Virus record (IMG/VR): IMGVR_UViG_3300008266_000450 | Span: 1 to 24,238 of that record | Source of the DNA: a virus | Reading direction: 5' to 3' (one strand) | Length of the DNA: 24,238 nucleotides | Part shown: positions 7,225-17,300 of the stretch, in pieces | Numbering within the stretch: the stretch's first letter is position 1 | How the letters are laid out: the number at the start of each line of letters is the position of its first letter | Notes under the pieces: generated by a model | Databases searched by the model: none | Told to the model about the DNA's origin: nothing | Seen by the model: only the letters and a program-made list of their open reading frames with translations | Made by a program: the position numbers and the translations under genes

Positions 7225-7238
7225 CTTACAAAGTTAAT

Positions 7239-10200
7239 TTATCTACCACAAACTATAATACTATTATTCTCAGAAGGCTGGATTTTTATATCATTAGTAT
7301 ACGTTAATGATTGTACTATCTCTTGTATTCTTCCTGTAGCTTCTGATGAAGTTTTACCTGCTGGAAGAGAGTATACATTTTTATTTCTAAATCCAGTTTC
7401 TAGTCTAGCAAATAAGTTCTTCCCATTACCGTACTCCCCAACATTTATAAAGGTTCCTGTCTCCCCGTTATTAATATTTCTAAAGAAAACTACTTTATTA
7501 GGATTAGAACTAGTTAGAGTTTTAGTCTTACTGGTAAGATTATTATTACCCTCTCTAGGTATAATAGGTCTTCCTTCTGCTTTCATAGGACCAAACAACT
7601 GCAGGTATGTAACCAAGTCAGGAACTGTAAAGTAGTTAGTATCTTGTAAGAATGCTTTCTGATTATGGATATACTCCATAATACTCATTGGACTTCCACC
7701 TTCAACCTCTTGTTTAATTGTAAGAAACTCAGATGGAATTATGTCAGCATATGAACTAGCTCCTTGTCTAAATGCATTACTTAAGAATGTATGCATAGAT
7801 AGTTGTATACCTAAGTTCTTTATTTGTTTAGCCTGTGCAGCTAGTGCAGGATCTTGAATTACCCCGTTAACAATTTTGATAGAGTCAGCTGTAGCATTTA
7901 AGAAAATCTGAGGACTAAACATCATTGCTTTTAATGTATTAGTAAATCCTTGCTTCTCTGTTCTACTAAATCTAAATGAACCATCGAACTTAACTCCGTA
8001 GTATTTATTAGCTACGTCAATATCATCTTGGAAGTTAGATATAAACTTAGTAGCAGCTAATCTAGGGAACTGAGTTTTTAATTTAGATAACCTGGTACCT
8101 ATGTTATTAACAGGATCAGAATATAAACCACTAGAATACTTTTCTGATAAAAAGAAATTAAATGGAGAATCTTTCTTAAGCATCATGAGGAACATTATGT
8201 TCGAATCAGTTAACTCATGCATAGCTGAGGTAAATACATTTTTACCAGAAACCTCTTTAATCCTTTCCTTGAATGATAGAAAAGCTGGACTTGTTCTATT
8301 CTCAAACAATATAGATGCTACACCAAGACCGTTATCTATCAAGTTCTCATATCCTCTTTGGTATCCATAGATAGAGTTTGGACCTAAGAACTGGTCAATA
8401 ACACTTTCGTTATTATTAGGTCCAGTAAAGATTGTAGAGTTGTTTATTTCTCCAGTCTCTTCGTTAATTTCTGTATCAAAAGGTTTCCCCTTATCCTTAT
8501 AAGCTTGCATATTACTAAGCTTATTCATACCCTCCATAGCATCTGGGGTTACTCTCTTATATAAATCCAAGAGTTTTTTACCAGCTCTATTGAATGCTAC
8601 AAAGTTGTTTACGAACAGAAGTTGCTCTTGCAAGTTAACATTCTCTCTAGACAAGTTCTCAAGACTTGCTGCTTTCATTGGGTATGCTACTTCCCCATCA
8701 AAAGTCTCAGCTGATGTTTCAGGGAGAGTAATATTAGCCTTAGCCATCTCTACACGAATCTGTTTTTTAACAGTTGCAAAAGCAGCTTGTATCTTACTCA
8801 TGTCCCCGTTATACTTCTCGTTGATAATGTCTGTCATTACCCTTACATACTTCTGATTTAAGAAGTTAGTAGCTGTACGAGAATTATAGTCTGGATGAAA
8901 TCCTAAGAACAATGCTCTTACATTAGCAGTAACTAAAGAGTCATTGAGTTCATATTGTATAGGGGCCTTACCACTATCCACTGCAGCTGATAAGAATAGA
9001 GATCCTGATCTATCAGTAGTCATTCCATTAGAAGCTACTTTTAAGTATTCCATGTACTCAGTAACTTGTCCTGCTGCATCTTCTATCTTGATAGAGTAAT
9101 CCTTAGAGATTTTAACTATACCATGCTGAACTACATTTCGTCCAGATATGATATTAGCATAGATACCTCTAAGCTTATTACCAATCTGATTACGTATAAG
9201 TGCATCAGTCTCTGTAGTAATATCATTCCAGTTCTGCTCTAGTCCTAACTCAGGGATAGCTTCTTTTATTCTAGCTACTTCATCTTTTAAAGTAACATCA
9301 TCAAGTGGGGCTAGAGTTTCTTTAAAGTGAGCTGGGTTAGATAGTACAGCTTCCATTGTATCCAAGATAATGTTATCTAGTTCCTTGTATGATACATCTT
9401 GAATACTTTGCTTTTGTTCTGTAAGAGCTTTATAGTTAGGATTAATTTTGCTAACTCCGTACTTGCTTGTTGGATCCTGCTTTAGATGCGGGAACATCAA
9501 GAAGAGTTTATCTACGTCAAAGTCAGAACCCATCAACTTAATAAGTTGCCCAGGAACTACAATTGCTTTAGCATAGTTACTAGGAAGTACTGCTTTAATC
9601 TTTAGAATAATAGAGGCACTCTTATCAGCATTAGGGATACGATATCCTAGGATTCTTCTCAGTTCCTCTGGAACTTCATCCAAAGATTGACCAGGTTTTA
9701 CACCAAACTTTCTGAGTACATCTTCTCTTACCATGATCTCAGCATGCACAAGTCTCTGATTCTTACCTTGACCTTCAATAGTCAAGAACTTAAGATCATC
9801 ATCAGTTGCATGTCCACCAAGCTGAGCTACCTGAACTGCCTCATATCCACTAACCTTTTGCTTGAATACTCTGTTATTAAGCAGAGACATTATTATAGCT
9901 TCAAACTTCTTATTGTAGATTGGAAAGTCAAGTGGAGATGTAAATCTCGGGGCTCCAGTCTCATCAAACTCTATATTCAAAGCATTGAAGTAATTAGAGT
10001 GTAAGTCCCCATCTATAATCTGCTTATAAATGATATCTCTAATGTTCTTCATAACTTCAAGCTTAGCTGCATTAATAGCTTTAGGATCTTTAGTTCCAAT
10101 AGCTTCTTGAAGATCTGAAATCTTAAGTTCTTCTAGAGCAGTAAGTGTATCTCTTCTAAGCTTCTCCTCAATAGCACTATGGTATAGACTTTTAAGTCTA

Positions 10201-13200
10201 TCTCCTGTTGCTCTAAATTCCTTTCCAGATATACCATGATTATAAGTATACTCTGTATCATCTGCTACATTGGCAATTGTATTCTTTTTAACCTGACGGT
10301 TAGCAGTAACAGTTGGATTGTCTTTAACCTCAGGCATGGACTGTGGTTTTCTAAGACCCTTAGAGTCATTAGTCTTAACCATAGTAGTTTTATATTCCCC
10401 AGCTATCCCTGTTACCTTATGAATACCTTGCTTAACAAGTTTCTTACCTGTAACAAAGTTAGCAACGTGCACAGGTTGTAATCCTTGGTACTCTCCTACT
10501 GCCTCCATTCTCTGTCTCAAGTCTTCCAGCTGAGGGAAGTTCTTTGTATATGAGGTAAGCAGAACAGAGTATGAGTTCTTCTCAGATATAGGGGCAATAG
10601 ATTTACCTATAGGAGATAACTTCTCATAGTAGTTCTTTATAGGATAAATGGGGACATGATCTCCAGCCTTATATCCTTTTGGGGTAAGCCCTGGTTGGTA
10701 TACAAGTTCCCCAGTAACTTTATATGCTTTGTATGCAGCCTCTTCTTCTTCTCCCCACAGTCCTTCTCCCTGTGCTAACCCTCTATACATCTCAATACTA
10801 ATGTATGCCTGAGCATCAGTAGAGTCAAAGGTTCCAGGAGAGTATTGACTTGATATGGCAATGGCATCTGCTTCTGAAAAGCCAGCTGCAATCATCCCAT
10901 CTTTTAAGTTCTTTACTAAAATTTCTGCATACTTTGTCTGCCTTTCATTTATATTCAACTTCAAGTCTGCAAGAGTTATCTCGTTGTACTGGTCCATCAT
11001 ACCGTACATCTCTCCATTCATCCATGTAGGACTTCCTAAGTTGTCAGACTTTAAAGCATACTTACCACCTGGGGTAGTTAGATGCCCCATACGTTTGTAG
11101 AAGTCAGTTAAGTCTTTAGAATAAACTCTTGATCCACGGAATAGCTTAACCATCTCGTTTCTCATAATAGTTTCTTCGTATACAAAAGATTGTAGAACCT
11201 CATCTACACTTAAACCTTGAGCATTACCTAGACCTAATCTATTTACTTCTGTCCCTAATATTTCTTTGAGTTTAACAGCTTGACCATCCATGTAAGTAAT
11301 AACCTTCTCTACCATCATGTTTAGCTCTCTGTCTAGTATCTCAGAGTCTTGCTTAGATTTCTCACCAAGCTTACCAGTAACATAATCATCTATAAGATCA
11401 CTAATATACTTCTTAGCTGTTGGTTTCTCTACATTCTTAGTAAGCTCTTTGTCTAATACTATCTGAGCTCCATTCTCATCTGTAGCAGTAAACTGGAAGA
11501 ACCTAGAATCAAAGTGTCTTCCTAAGTGCTTACCATTCTCATCGTAAAACTGTCCTGTTATAGGATCATTGTGTACCCCTTCTATAATGAAAGACATGTC
11601 CTTAGTCTTAAGGGCCTGTTCTACTACTCTTTTAGCTTCAGCAATTCTTAAGAAGTCTTGTATAATTTGAGCTTTAACTACACTCTTCTTATCTGACTTA
11701 GGAAGTTTACTTTTTGAAATTCTTGGGGTTGTAAGTGATGAATATTTATTTCTATCAGCTTGTACAGATATAAATGTCTTAGCTGTATCCTTTCTTCCCC
11801 CATTAAGATATGCATTTATTCTTACAAGGTATGAGTCTATCTTAGAGATATCTTCGTATGTAAGTACATCGTCAGTCTCATCTTCTTTCCATGCATCTAG
11901 ATCTTGAACATTGAAGTCTGCTAGATACTCTGGAGATTCAAGCAAGTATCTGAATAGAATAGATTGGTATTCTTTAACTCCATGAGCCCCGATAAACGGA
12001 TCATTCATGTAATCCTGTAGAGTTTGCAGAGGTCTTTCTCTAATGCTATTTACAATCTCAACCATGTGTGATTGAGTGTTTGTAGCATACCTAGCCTTAC
12101 CATCAGCTCCTACGTGACTCTCCCCAGCTATGCTTAGTACTGGAGCAAACATATCAGCTAGAGTAAGAGCTACAGATGTATTATTAACTATAAAGTTAGA
12201 GTTATCCTTTATCCCAGTACTTAGGTTCTTAAGTAATCCTGTTATAATGTTTGCTACAGCCTCCCCTTTATAGAAGACAGTCTTTCCATTTGGATCAGTG
12301 TAATATGTACCATTAGCTACTAGCTTATAGATATTATCATAAGTATCACTGATATTAGAATTACTCCCAATATTCAATCCCATCTCCCACATAGCATCCC
12401 CTACAGCTTTTACTAGCTCAGGGATATTATTTCTATCGTAAGGAACTACAGGATTAGGAATTCTAGGAATTTTAATATTATCTAGAGCTTTTTTAATGCT
12501 GTCTACTTTATCCTTCTTAGCTGTAAGAATCATTACAGGTTCTTCCCCTTCTTCTACTGTAGTAGGTACTTCTTCATACACACCTCTAGAGTTAGTTGCT
12601 CCAGTAGCAATTACTTGCTTTCTCCACTTATCAACTACGTTTTCAGATTTACCCTTTCTATTAGGGTTGATCATATCTACATATAACTTTGATCCTACTT
12701 GTCTATTCTTCATAAGAACAAACTCAGTAGTTGCCAGTGCAAATGCATTGTACATCATAGCCATGTCCTGTACTCTTCCCTCAGTCTTCAACTTATCAAA
12801 GAATTGTACAATAGGGTTTAGTATCTCAGGCTTAAATACAGCTGCATTCTTTAGAGCAGTATACATGCTATTAAAGCTTCCCTTACCTGCAAAGATGTCT
12901 AGTAGTTCTTTGTAGACTACCTCTCTATCTAGGTATGTCTCTACCCCTAAACTATTTTTAGTACCAGACTTAATAGTAGATATAAGTTCTTTTACTTTAC
13001 CTGTAAGTCTCCTAGCTGGTGAGTCTTCCAAATTACTTTTACCGTATATTTTCTCTAGCTGTCCATCAATAACTGCTAGTTCATTTTCAATAAAGTCTGC
13101 CTCTTCTTCTGGGAGAGTTTCATTTTGCAACTCATAGTATTTATATTCATCTTTACCTATCAGCTTCAATCCATTCTCCTGTAGTTTATAAGCCAAAATA

Positions 13201-14330
13201 TCTCTCCAGCCATATTTAATTATATTACCTGTAACTGGTTGAAAGGTTGTATACCATGTATTGTAGATATCGTAGAAGGTATCTCTAACTTTTCTATTAT
13301 TTTCATAGCTTGCTTTAGCATTAAGACTAGCACCTAGTTCTTTTAAAGCATTAGCATTCTCTGGAGTTTTATTGTCCATAAATGCTTTTTCAGCATTGAA
13401 TAAAGCAATAGAGTTTTGTATGCTAAGTGGTTCCCCAGTTTCTCTATTTACATAAAGTCTCATAGCCATTGCATTAGCTAGTAAACCTTTATTAGTCTCA
13501 TCCCCTACTAAAGCAGTTACATCAAAGTTTTTCCCAAGCTTAGCTTTAGTATCTAAGAACACAGTATACAGTGTGTCCTTAACTTCATTGAATGCTTCCT
13601 CTGTATATTCATTTCTATACATGTAAGCAGTATCATGGCCTTGGAATTTCTGTGGATTTCTAAATACTCCTCTAGATGCAAAAGCATCTGACATCTTATT
13701 ACTTTCTACTAAAGAGTACAATTGCTTAATGGATAGATCGTCACTTATAAGTGACTTAATCCAATTCATTAAATCCTTAAACCACTTACCTAATTTACTT
13801 AGCAAGCCTTTACCACTTTCTCCTTCAGTCTTTACATACTCCATGAATTCATCAGCCATCTTCTCTTCTAATACTAGAAGTCTAGCCTCTGCATCCCCAA
13901 TAGGAAACAGTTCTTTTAGAACAGCAATCTCTTCTGTTGTTGGCTCACCAAACTGTTTAGCTGCCTCAGAGTATAACTGATCTCTTTGTGCTTGGCTAAG
14001 CATGGTTCTAAATACCATATGGTATCCTTCGTGGTATTCAGTTCCTGAATCAGCTGCAGTCCACAAATACATGCTAGCATTCTGTACATACCCATGTAAA
14101 AACTTATCTCCTATGTTCTTAGCATAGTCATAGAATGTTACATCCAGTCCTCTTTCATTAAGCCATTGCTTAGCAGCTGTGGCATTAATCTGTTCTGGAT
14201 TTTTAAGAGCTTGCTTTATCTCTTCTTTTCTATTCCAGATATAGTTAGCAGACTTCTCTCCGTACTTAGATACGAGAGTGTCAAACTCTTCTTTGATTTT
14301 TGGGTTGGATAGGTTTGGACAAAATGCCAT
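7239..14330 (-). CDS. Virion RNA polymerase of crAss-like type, with N-terminal HExxH domain, 2363 aa
   Basis: Likely a single-chain DNA-dependent RNA polymerase carried in the virion and ejected with the genome to transcribe early phage genes, as shown for phi14:2 gp66. The decisive motif is GSDFDVDKLFLMFP: Asp1603, Asp1605 and Asp1607 form the DxDxD Mg-binding loop of the beta'-type double-psi barrel. It is preceded by GYRIPNADKSAS and LPSNYAKAIVVPGQLIKL, the usual upstream strands in these proteins. A segment near residue 1490 (NNRVFKQKVSGYEAVQVAQ) also fits the family. The N-terminus (MAFCPNLSNP) leads into HEGYH at 100-104 with an EEKMADEF helix at 155-162, a zincin-like site, then an amphipathic KWFKDLMNWIKSLI helix. 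It is larger than phi14:2 gp66, which I recall as about 2,200 residues. ATG at 14328-14330, no clear Shine-Dalgarno, TAA stop. It is 11 bases downstream of the 1991-residue gene. Confidence 0.87.
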   Translation of the reverse strand: MAFCPNLSNPKIKEEFDTLVSKYGEKSANYIWNRKEEIKQALKNPEQINATAAKQWLNERGLDVTFYDYAKNIGDKFLHGYVQNASMYLWTAADSGTEYHEGYHMVFRTMLSQAQRDQLYSEAAKQFGEPTTEEIAVLKELFPIGDAEARLLVLEEKMADEFMEYVKTEGESGKGLLSKLGKWFKDLMNWIKSLISDDLSIKQLYSLVESNKMSDAFASRGVFRNPQKFQGHDTAYMYRNEYTEEAFNEVKDTLYTVFLDTKAKLGKNFDVTALVGDETNKGLLANAMAMRLYVNRETGEPLSIQNSIALFNAEKAFMDNKTPENANALKELGASLNAKASYENNRKVRDTFYDIYNTWYTTFQPVTGNIIKYGWRDILAYKLQENGLKLIGKDEYKYYELQNETLPEEEADFIENELAVIDGQLEKIYGKSNLEDSPARRLTGKVKELISTIKSGTKNSLGVETYLDREVVYKELLDIFAGKGSFNSMYTALKNAAVFKPEILNPIVQFFDKLKTEGRVQDMAMMYNAFALATTEFVLMKNRQVGSKLYVDMINPNRKGKSENVVDKWRKQVIATGATNSRGVYEEVPTTVEEGEEPVMILTAKKDKVDSIKKALDNIKIPRIPNPVVPYDRNNIPELVKAVGDAMWEMGLNIGSNSNISDTYDNIYKLVANGTYYTDPNGKTVFYKGEAVANIITGLLKNLSTGIKDNSNFIVNNTSVALTLADMFAPVLSIAGESHVGADGKARYATNTQSHMVEIVNSIRERPLQTLQDYMNDPFIGAHGVKEYQSILFRYLLESPEYLADFNVQDLDAWKEDETDDVLTYEDISKIDSYLVRINAYLNGGRKDTAKTFISVQADRNKYSSLTTPRISKSKLPKSDKKSVVKAQIIQDFLRIAEAKRVVEQALKTKDMSFIIEGVHNDPITGQFYDENGKHLGRHFDSRFFQFTATDENGAQIVLDKELTKNVEKPTAKKYISDLIDDYVTGKLGEKSKQDSEILDRELNMMVEKVITYMDGQAVKLKEILGTEVNRLGLGNAQGLSVDEVLQSFVYEETIMRNEMVKLFRGSRVYSKDLTDFYKRMGHLTTPGGKYALKSDNLGSPTWMNGEMYGMMDQYNEITLADLKLNINERQTKYAEILVKNLKDGMIAAGFSEADAIAISSQYSPGTFDSTDAQAYISIEMYRGLAQGEGLWGEEEEAAYKAYKVTGELVYQPGLTPKGYKAGDHVPIYPIKNYYEKLSPIGKSIAPISEKNSYSVLLTSYTKNFPQLEDLRQRMEAVGEYQGLQPVHVANFVTGKKLVKQGIHKVTGIAGEYKTTMVKTNDSKGLRKPQSMPEVKDNPTVTANRQVKKNTIANVADDTEYTYNHGISGKEFRATGDRLKSLYHSAIEEKLRRDTLTALEELKISDLQEAIGTKDPKAINAAKLEVMKNIRDIIYKQIIDGDLHSNYFNALNIEFDETGAPRFTSPLDFPIYNKKFEAIIMSLLNNRVFKQKVSGYEAVQVAQLGGHATDDDLKFLTIEGQGKNQRLVHAEIMVREDVLRKFGVKPGQSLDEVPEELRRILGYRIPNADKSASIILKIKAVLPSNYAKAIVVPGQLIKLMGSDFDVDKLFLMFPHLKQDPTSKYGVSKINPNYKALTEQKQSIQDVSYKELDNIILDTMEAVLSNPAHFKETLAPLDDVTLKDEVARIKEAIPELGLEQNWNDITTETDALIRNQIGNKLRGIYANIISGRNVVQHGIVKISKDYSIKIEDAAGQVTEYMEYLKVASNGMTTDRSGSLFLSAAVDSGKAPIQYELNDSLVTANVRALFLGFHPDYNSRTATNFLNQKYVRVMTDIINEKYNGDMSKIQAAFATVKKQIRVEMAKANITLPETSAETFDGEVAYPMKAASLENLSRENVNLQEQLLFVNNFVAFNRAGKKLLDLYKRVTPDAMEGMNKLSNMQAYKDKGKPFDTEINEETGEINNSTIFTGPNNNESVIDQFLGPNSIYGYQRGYENLIDNGLGVASILFENRTSPAFLSFKERIKEVSGKNVFTSAMHELTDSNIMFLMMLKKDSPFNFFLSEKYSSGLYSDPVNNIGTRLSKLKTQFPRLAATKFISNFQDDIDVANKYYGVKFDGSFRFSRTEKQGFTNTLKAMMFSPQIFLNATADSIKIVNGVIQDPALAAQAKQIKNLGIQLSMHTFLSNAFRQGASSYADIIPSEFLTIKQEVEGGSPMSIMEYIHNQKAFLQDTNYFTVPDLVTYLQLFGPMKAEGRPIIPREGNNNLTSKTKTLTSSNPNKVVFFRNINNGETGTFINVGEYGNGKNLFARLETGFRNKNVYSLPAGKTSSEATGRIQEIVQSLTYTNDIKIQPSENNSIIVCGR

Positions 14331-14341
14331 CTTTAATTTTA

Positions 14342-17300
14342 TTATGAGTTACATTCTCTTCTTACCATTTCTGCTAGATCTGGATTTCTTAAAGCTTCTT
14401 CAGCAGCTCTTTGTTCTGCCTCTGCTTCTGCATCTACACTGCTTTGTGGTCTTGATAGCACATATGAAAGTAGATCATTTGTAGTAGCAGCAGCTGCTTG
14501 AGTAGGTTTAGCAGTAGGTGCAGGTGCCTGACCTAATATGTCATATGTATCAGTAGTACTTTGAGGACCTGTTATCTCCATAACTGTTTCTTCAGGAGCA
14601 ACTTGAGTAGCTGCTTCTTCCTCTAGAGCATCGTATATGGCATTAATCTGATCTATCATTTCATTCTCAGTGGAAACTTGCTCAAACACTATCCCATCTT
14701 TTGCTCCACGAGTATTAAACGTAATACTAGACTCACCTGTTCGTCTATTAATTTTATTTATACCCCATATATTCTTTAGAGCTAATTGTCTTCTTCTCTC
14801 TATATCAGAAACAGGGGCTTCTGGTTCTATAGTAGCTAAAGCAGATTTGTAGTCCTCATCAAAAGATATGGCTACTTGTTTAGCCTGCAAGTCTTCTTCT
14901 ACTTGTGTTGGCTTTTCTACTGTGCTCAAGTTACTTACCTTCAAACCTACATCATAGAATACAGAACCATGATTGTTAGTTATTACATCTGCAGTTAGGA
15001 TAGCATTAGATCCTACTCCTTCCTCTCTTGCGGTAGATAAACTTGTATCACTAGTCAAAAAGTCGTAGTAGCTTGGATAAGTCTTATTGTCAATAGGAGA
15101 TGTAAATGCCTCATTAGCAGTAAGTAAAGCTTGTGACACTTGCATCTTTTTATTGAGCATAGCTTGTTTGAAATCCTCCCCTAATCTACTGCTAATATCA
15201 TCTCTATTTACAGAATCATTAGGAATTGGGAGAATAGCAGGATACCCTTTTTCATTAAGTCCAATCTCTATAAATGAGAATCTTGGGTTACCTCCAGACA
15301 ATCCAGCTTTTAACTCAGTCATGTTAAGTCTAACAAAAGCATTAGCTGTCTGAGAGAAGAAGGTTACTAGTTGAGTACCATTTAATAGAGTCTCTACAAG
15401 CATAAAGTTATTACCTTCTGCTTGCTTTAGATCTATGACATCCTCATTAGCTTGAGAAGGCATATCATATTGCCCACTCTCTTGCTCACTAATAAGTTGG
15501 TTAACACCTACTAAAGTCTCTAAAGTAGAGGCTGTTGGTATCTCTGCTTTTACAATAGAGTCAACTACAGTTGTAACAACCTCTGGGGTTACGTTCCTAG
15601 TATTACCAACTACCATAGTAGGGTTGCCATTAGGATCTCTAACGGGGAATACTACCTGTCCAGGAGTCAGTTTACTTAAATCAAAATTTACAGATTCTAT
15701 TCCAGGAATTAGTGTATCTCCAGGTGTAGCTAATCTCAACACCTTACCTGTTCCTTTCTGAATACCTACATACATTACAGTAGGTACTCCTCCATCTGGT
15801 CGGAATGGGGAAAATACTGGTTGTCCTCCTGTAGTTCTAGCATTAGAGAAATTACTAGAGTTATATCTCTTAGTAATTACAGTAGCAGTAGGGGTTAATC
15901 CTTGCTTATATAAGTTGTAGATATCCCTTCTATCTAGACCTTGTTCTCCTGGTGCCAATGCTGGATTAGCACTTTGTAGAAGAGCAATGTATACCTTCTC
16001 CCCAGTTGTTGGATTAATAGCTGTTGCATAAATAGGAACAGTCTCCCAATGTTTATCCTCTGGGAGAGTAGGAGATTGGCCTGTCCACCACTTAGTATCT
16101 TCTCTAACTTCAAATGTAATAGTGGTCCCAGCTGCTGCAAACTCAGGCAATCCTAGAATTCCTGGATCTACAATAATTGGTAATCCATCTACTGTCTGAG
16201 TTAAGTCGTTAGGCATAGGCATGAAGTCCTCATTGAGTACAACATGATGCTCTTCATTAGTTAGGAACTCTCCCTTAGCTAATCTAACATCTGACTCTCC
16301 AGCTGTTCTTACTACTGGGATAGTAGTCTCTACTGTTGGAACAACACTAGTAGCTTGAGGTGCTATTTCAGTAACAGGGATATTATTCTGTATATTTTTC
16401 TGCTCTTGTTCTCTGACAACTTCTGCTGCCATCCCAAGTTGCTGATTTATTAACTCAAGTGCATCAACACTTATTGGTGCCAGCCCTTGTTCTTGAGTTG
16501 CTGTTCCAGGATTGATATCCTTTGTTTCAGGGTCTTGCCCTTCAGTAGGTTGACCAGCTCTTTCGGCAGCGTCACGGTTTTGACGTAGTTCCTCAAGTTG
16601 TCTCTTTTCATTTACTTCGTTTATTTTGTTTCTACGTTTAGTAATCTTTGCTTTAACAACTCCAATTTTTTTATTGGTATCTTTTAAAGCTACTACAGCA
16701 CCTGCTACATCTTGATTTTCCCCATACTTGCCGTCTATAATATCCTTATATGCTTTAGCTACCTCTGTAAGTGGAGCTAATTCATTCTCTAGATTTTTAA
16801 TCTCTTCTTCTAATCCTGCTAAAATAAGATCTTCCTCACTCTCACTAAGAGTCTCGTCTACTACATTCTCAGTATTAACATCTGTATCAGGTAGAACATT
16901 TCTTTTCTTAGCTTCTTTTCTACTACGAAGAGTTTTAATCTTAGTATTTAAAAGTTGAGAAATTCTTTTCTTTATCTCTCTAAGCTCCTTAATCTGTGGA
17001 TCAGCATCAAATTCTTTTTTAGTGAATCCAGCCTCCATAGCAATCTGTCTCTCTAACTCTAGAAGCTCATTCATTTCTTCTAGATCAGCCTTCAAAGTTT
17101 CTACTTGTACTCTAAGCTGATCATCAGTTAGTCCTGCAGTTTTACTAAGATTATTTTTAGCAAGCTCCTCTTCAGTCTGAGTAGCTTCTGTATTCTCTTC
17201 AAACTTTTCTCTTACTGCAGCATCTTCTAAAGCAGCTTGAACTCTAGGTTCTAACTCCTCTCTAGCTTCTGCTGGTGACATAGTCTGGTCAGCTCTAATA

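Noticed and set aside
9687-10004. 105-codon plus-strand open frame antisense to the polymerase catalytic region
   Set aside because: Shadow frame; composition (Leu, Ser, Ile, Tyr) reflects the complement of Lys/Glu/Asp-rich coding sequence and there is no independent start signal.
12496-12915. 139-codon plus-strand open frame opposite the polymerase gene
   Set aside because: It lies wholly antisense to a long, well-supported gene, has a hydrophobic Ser/Leu-rich composition typical of reverse-complement shadows, and lacks a ribosome site. The same applies to the other plus-strand frames between 2575 and 24238.
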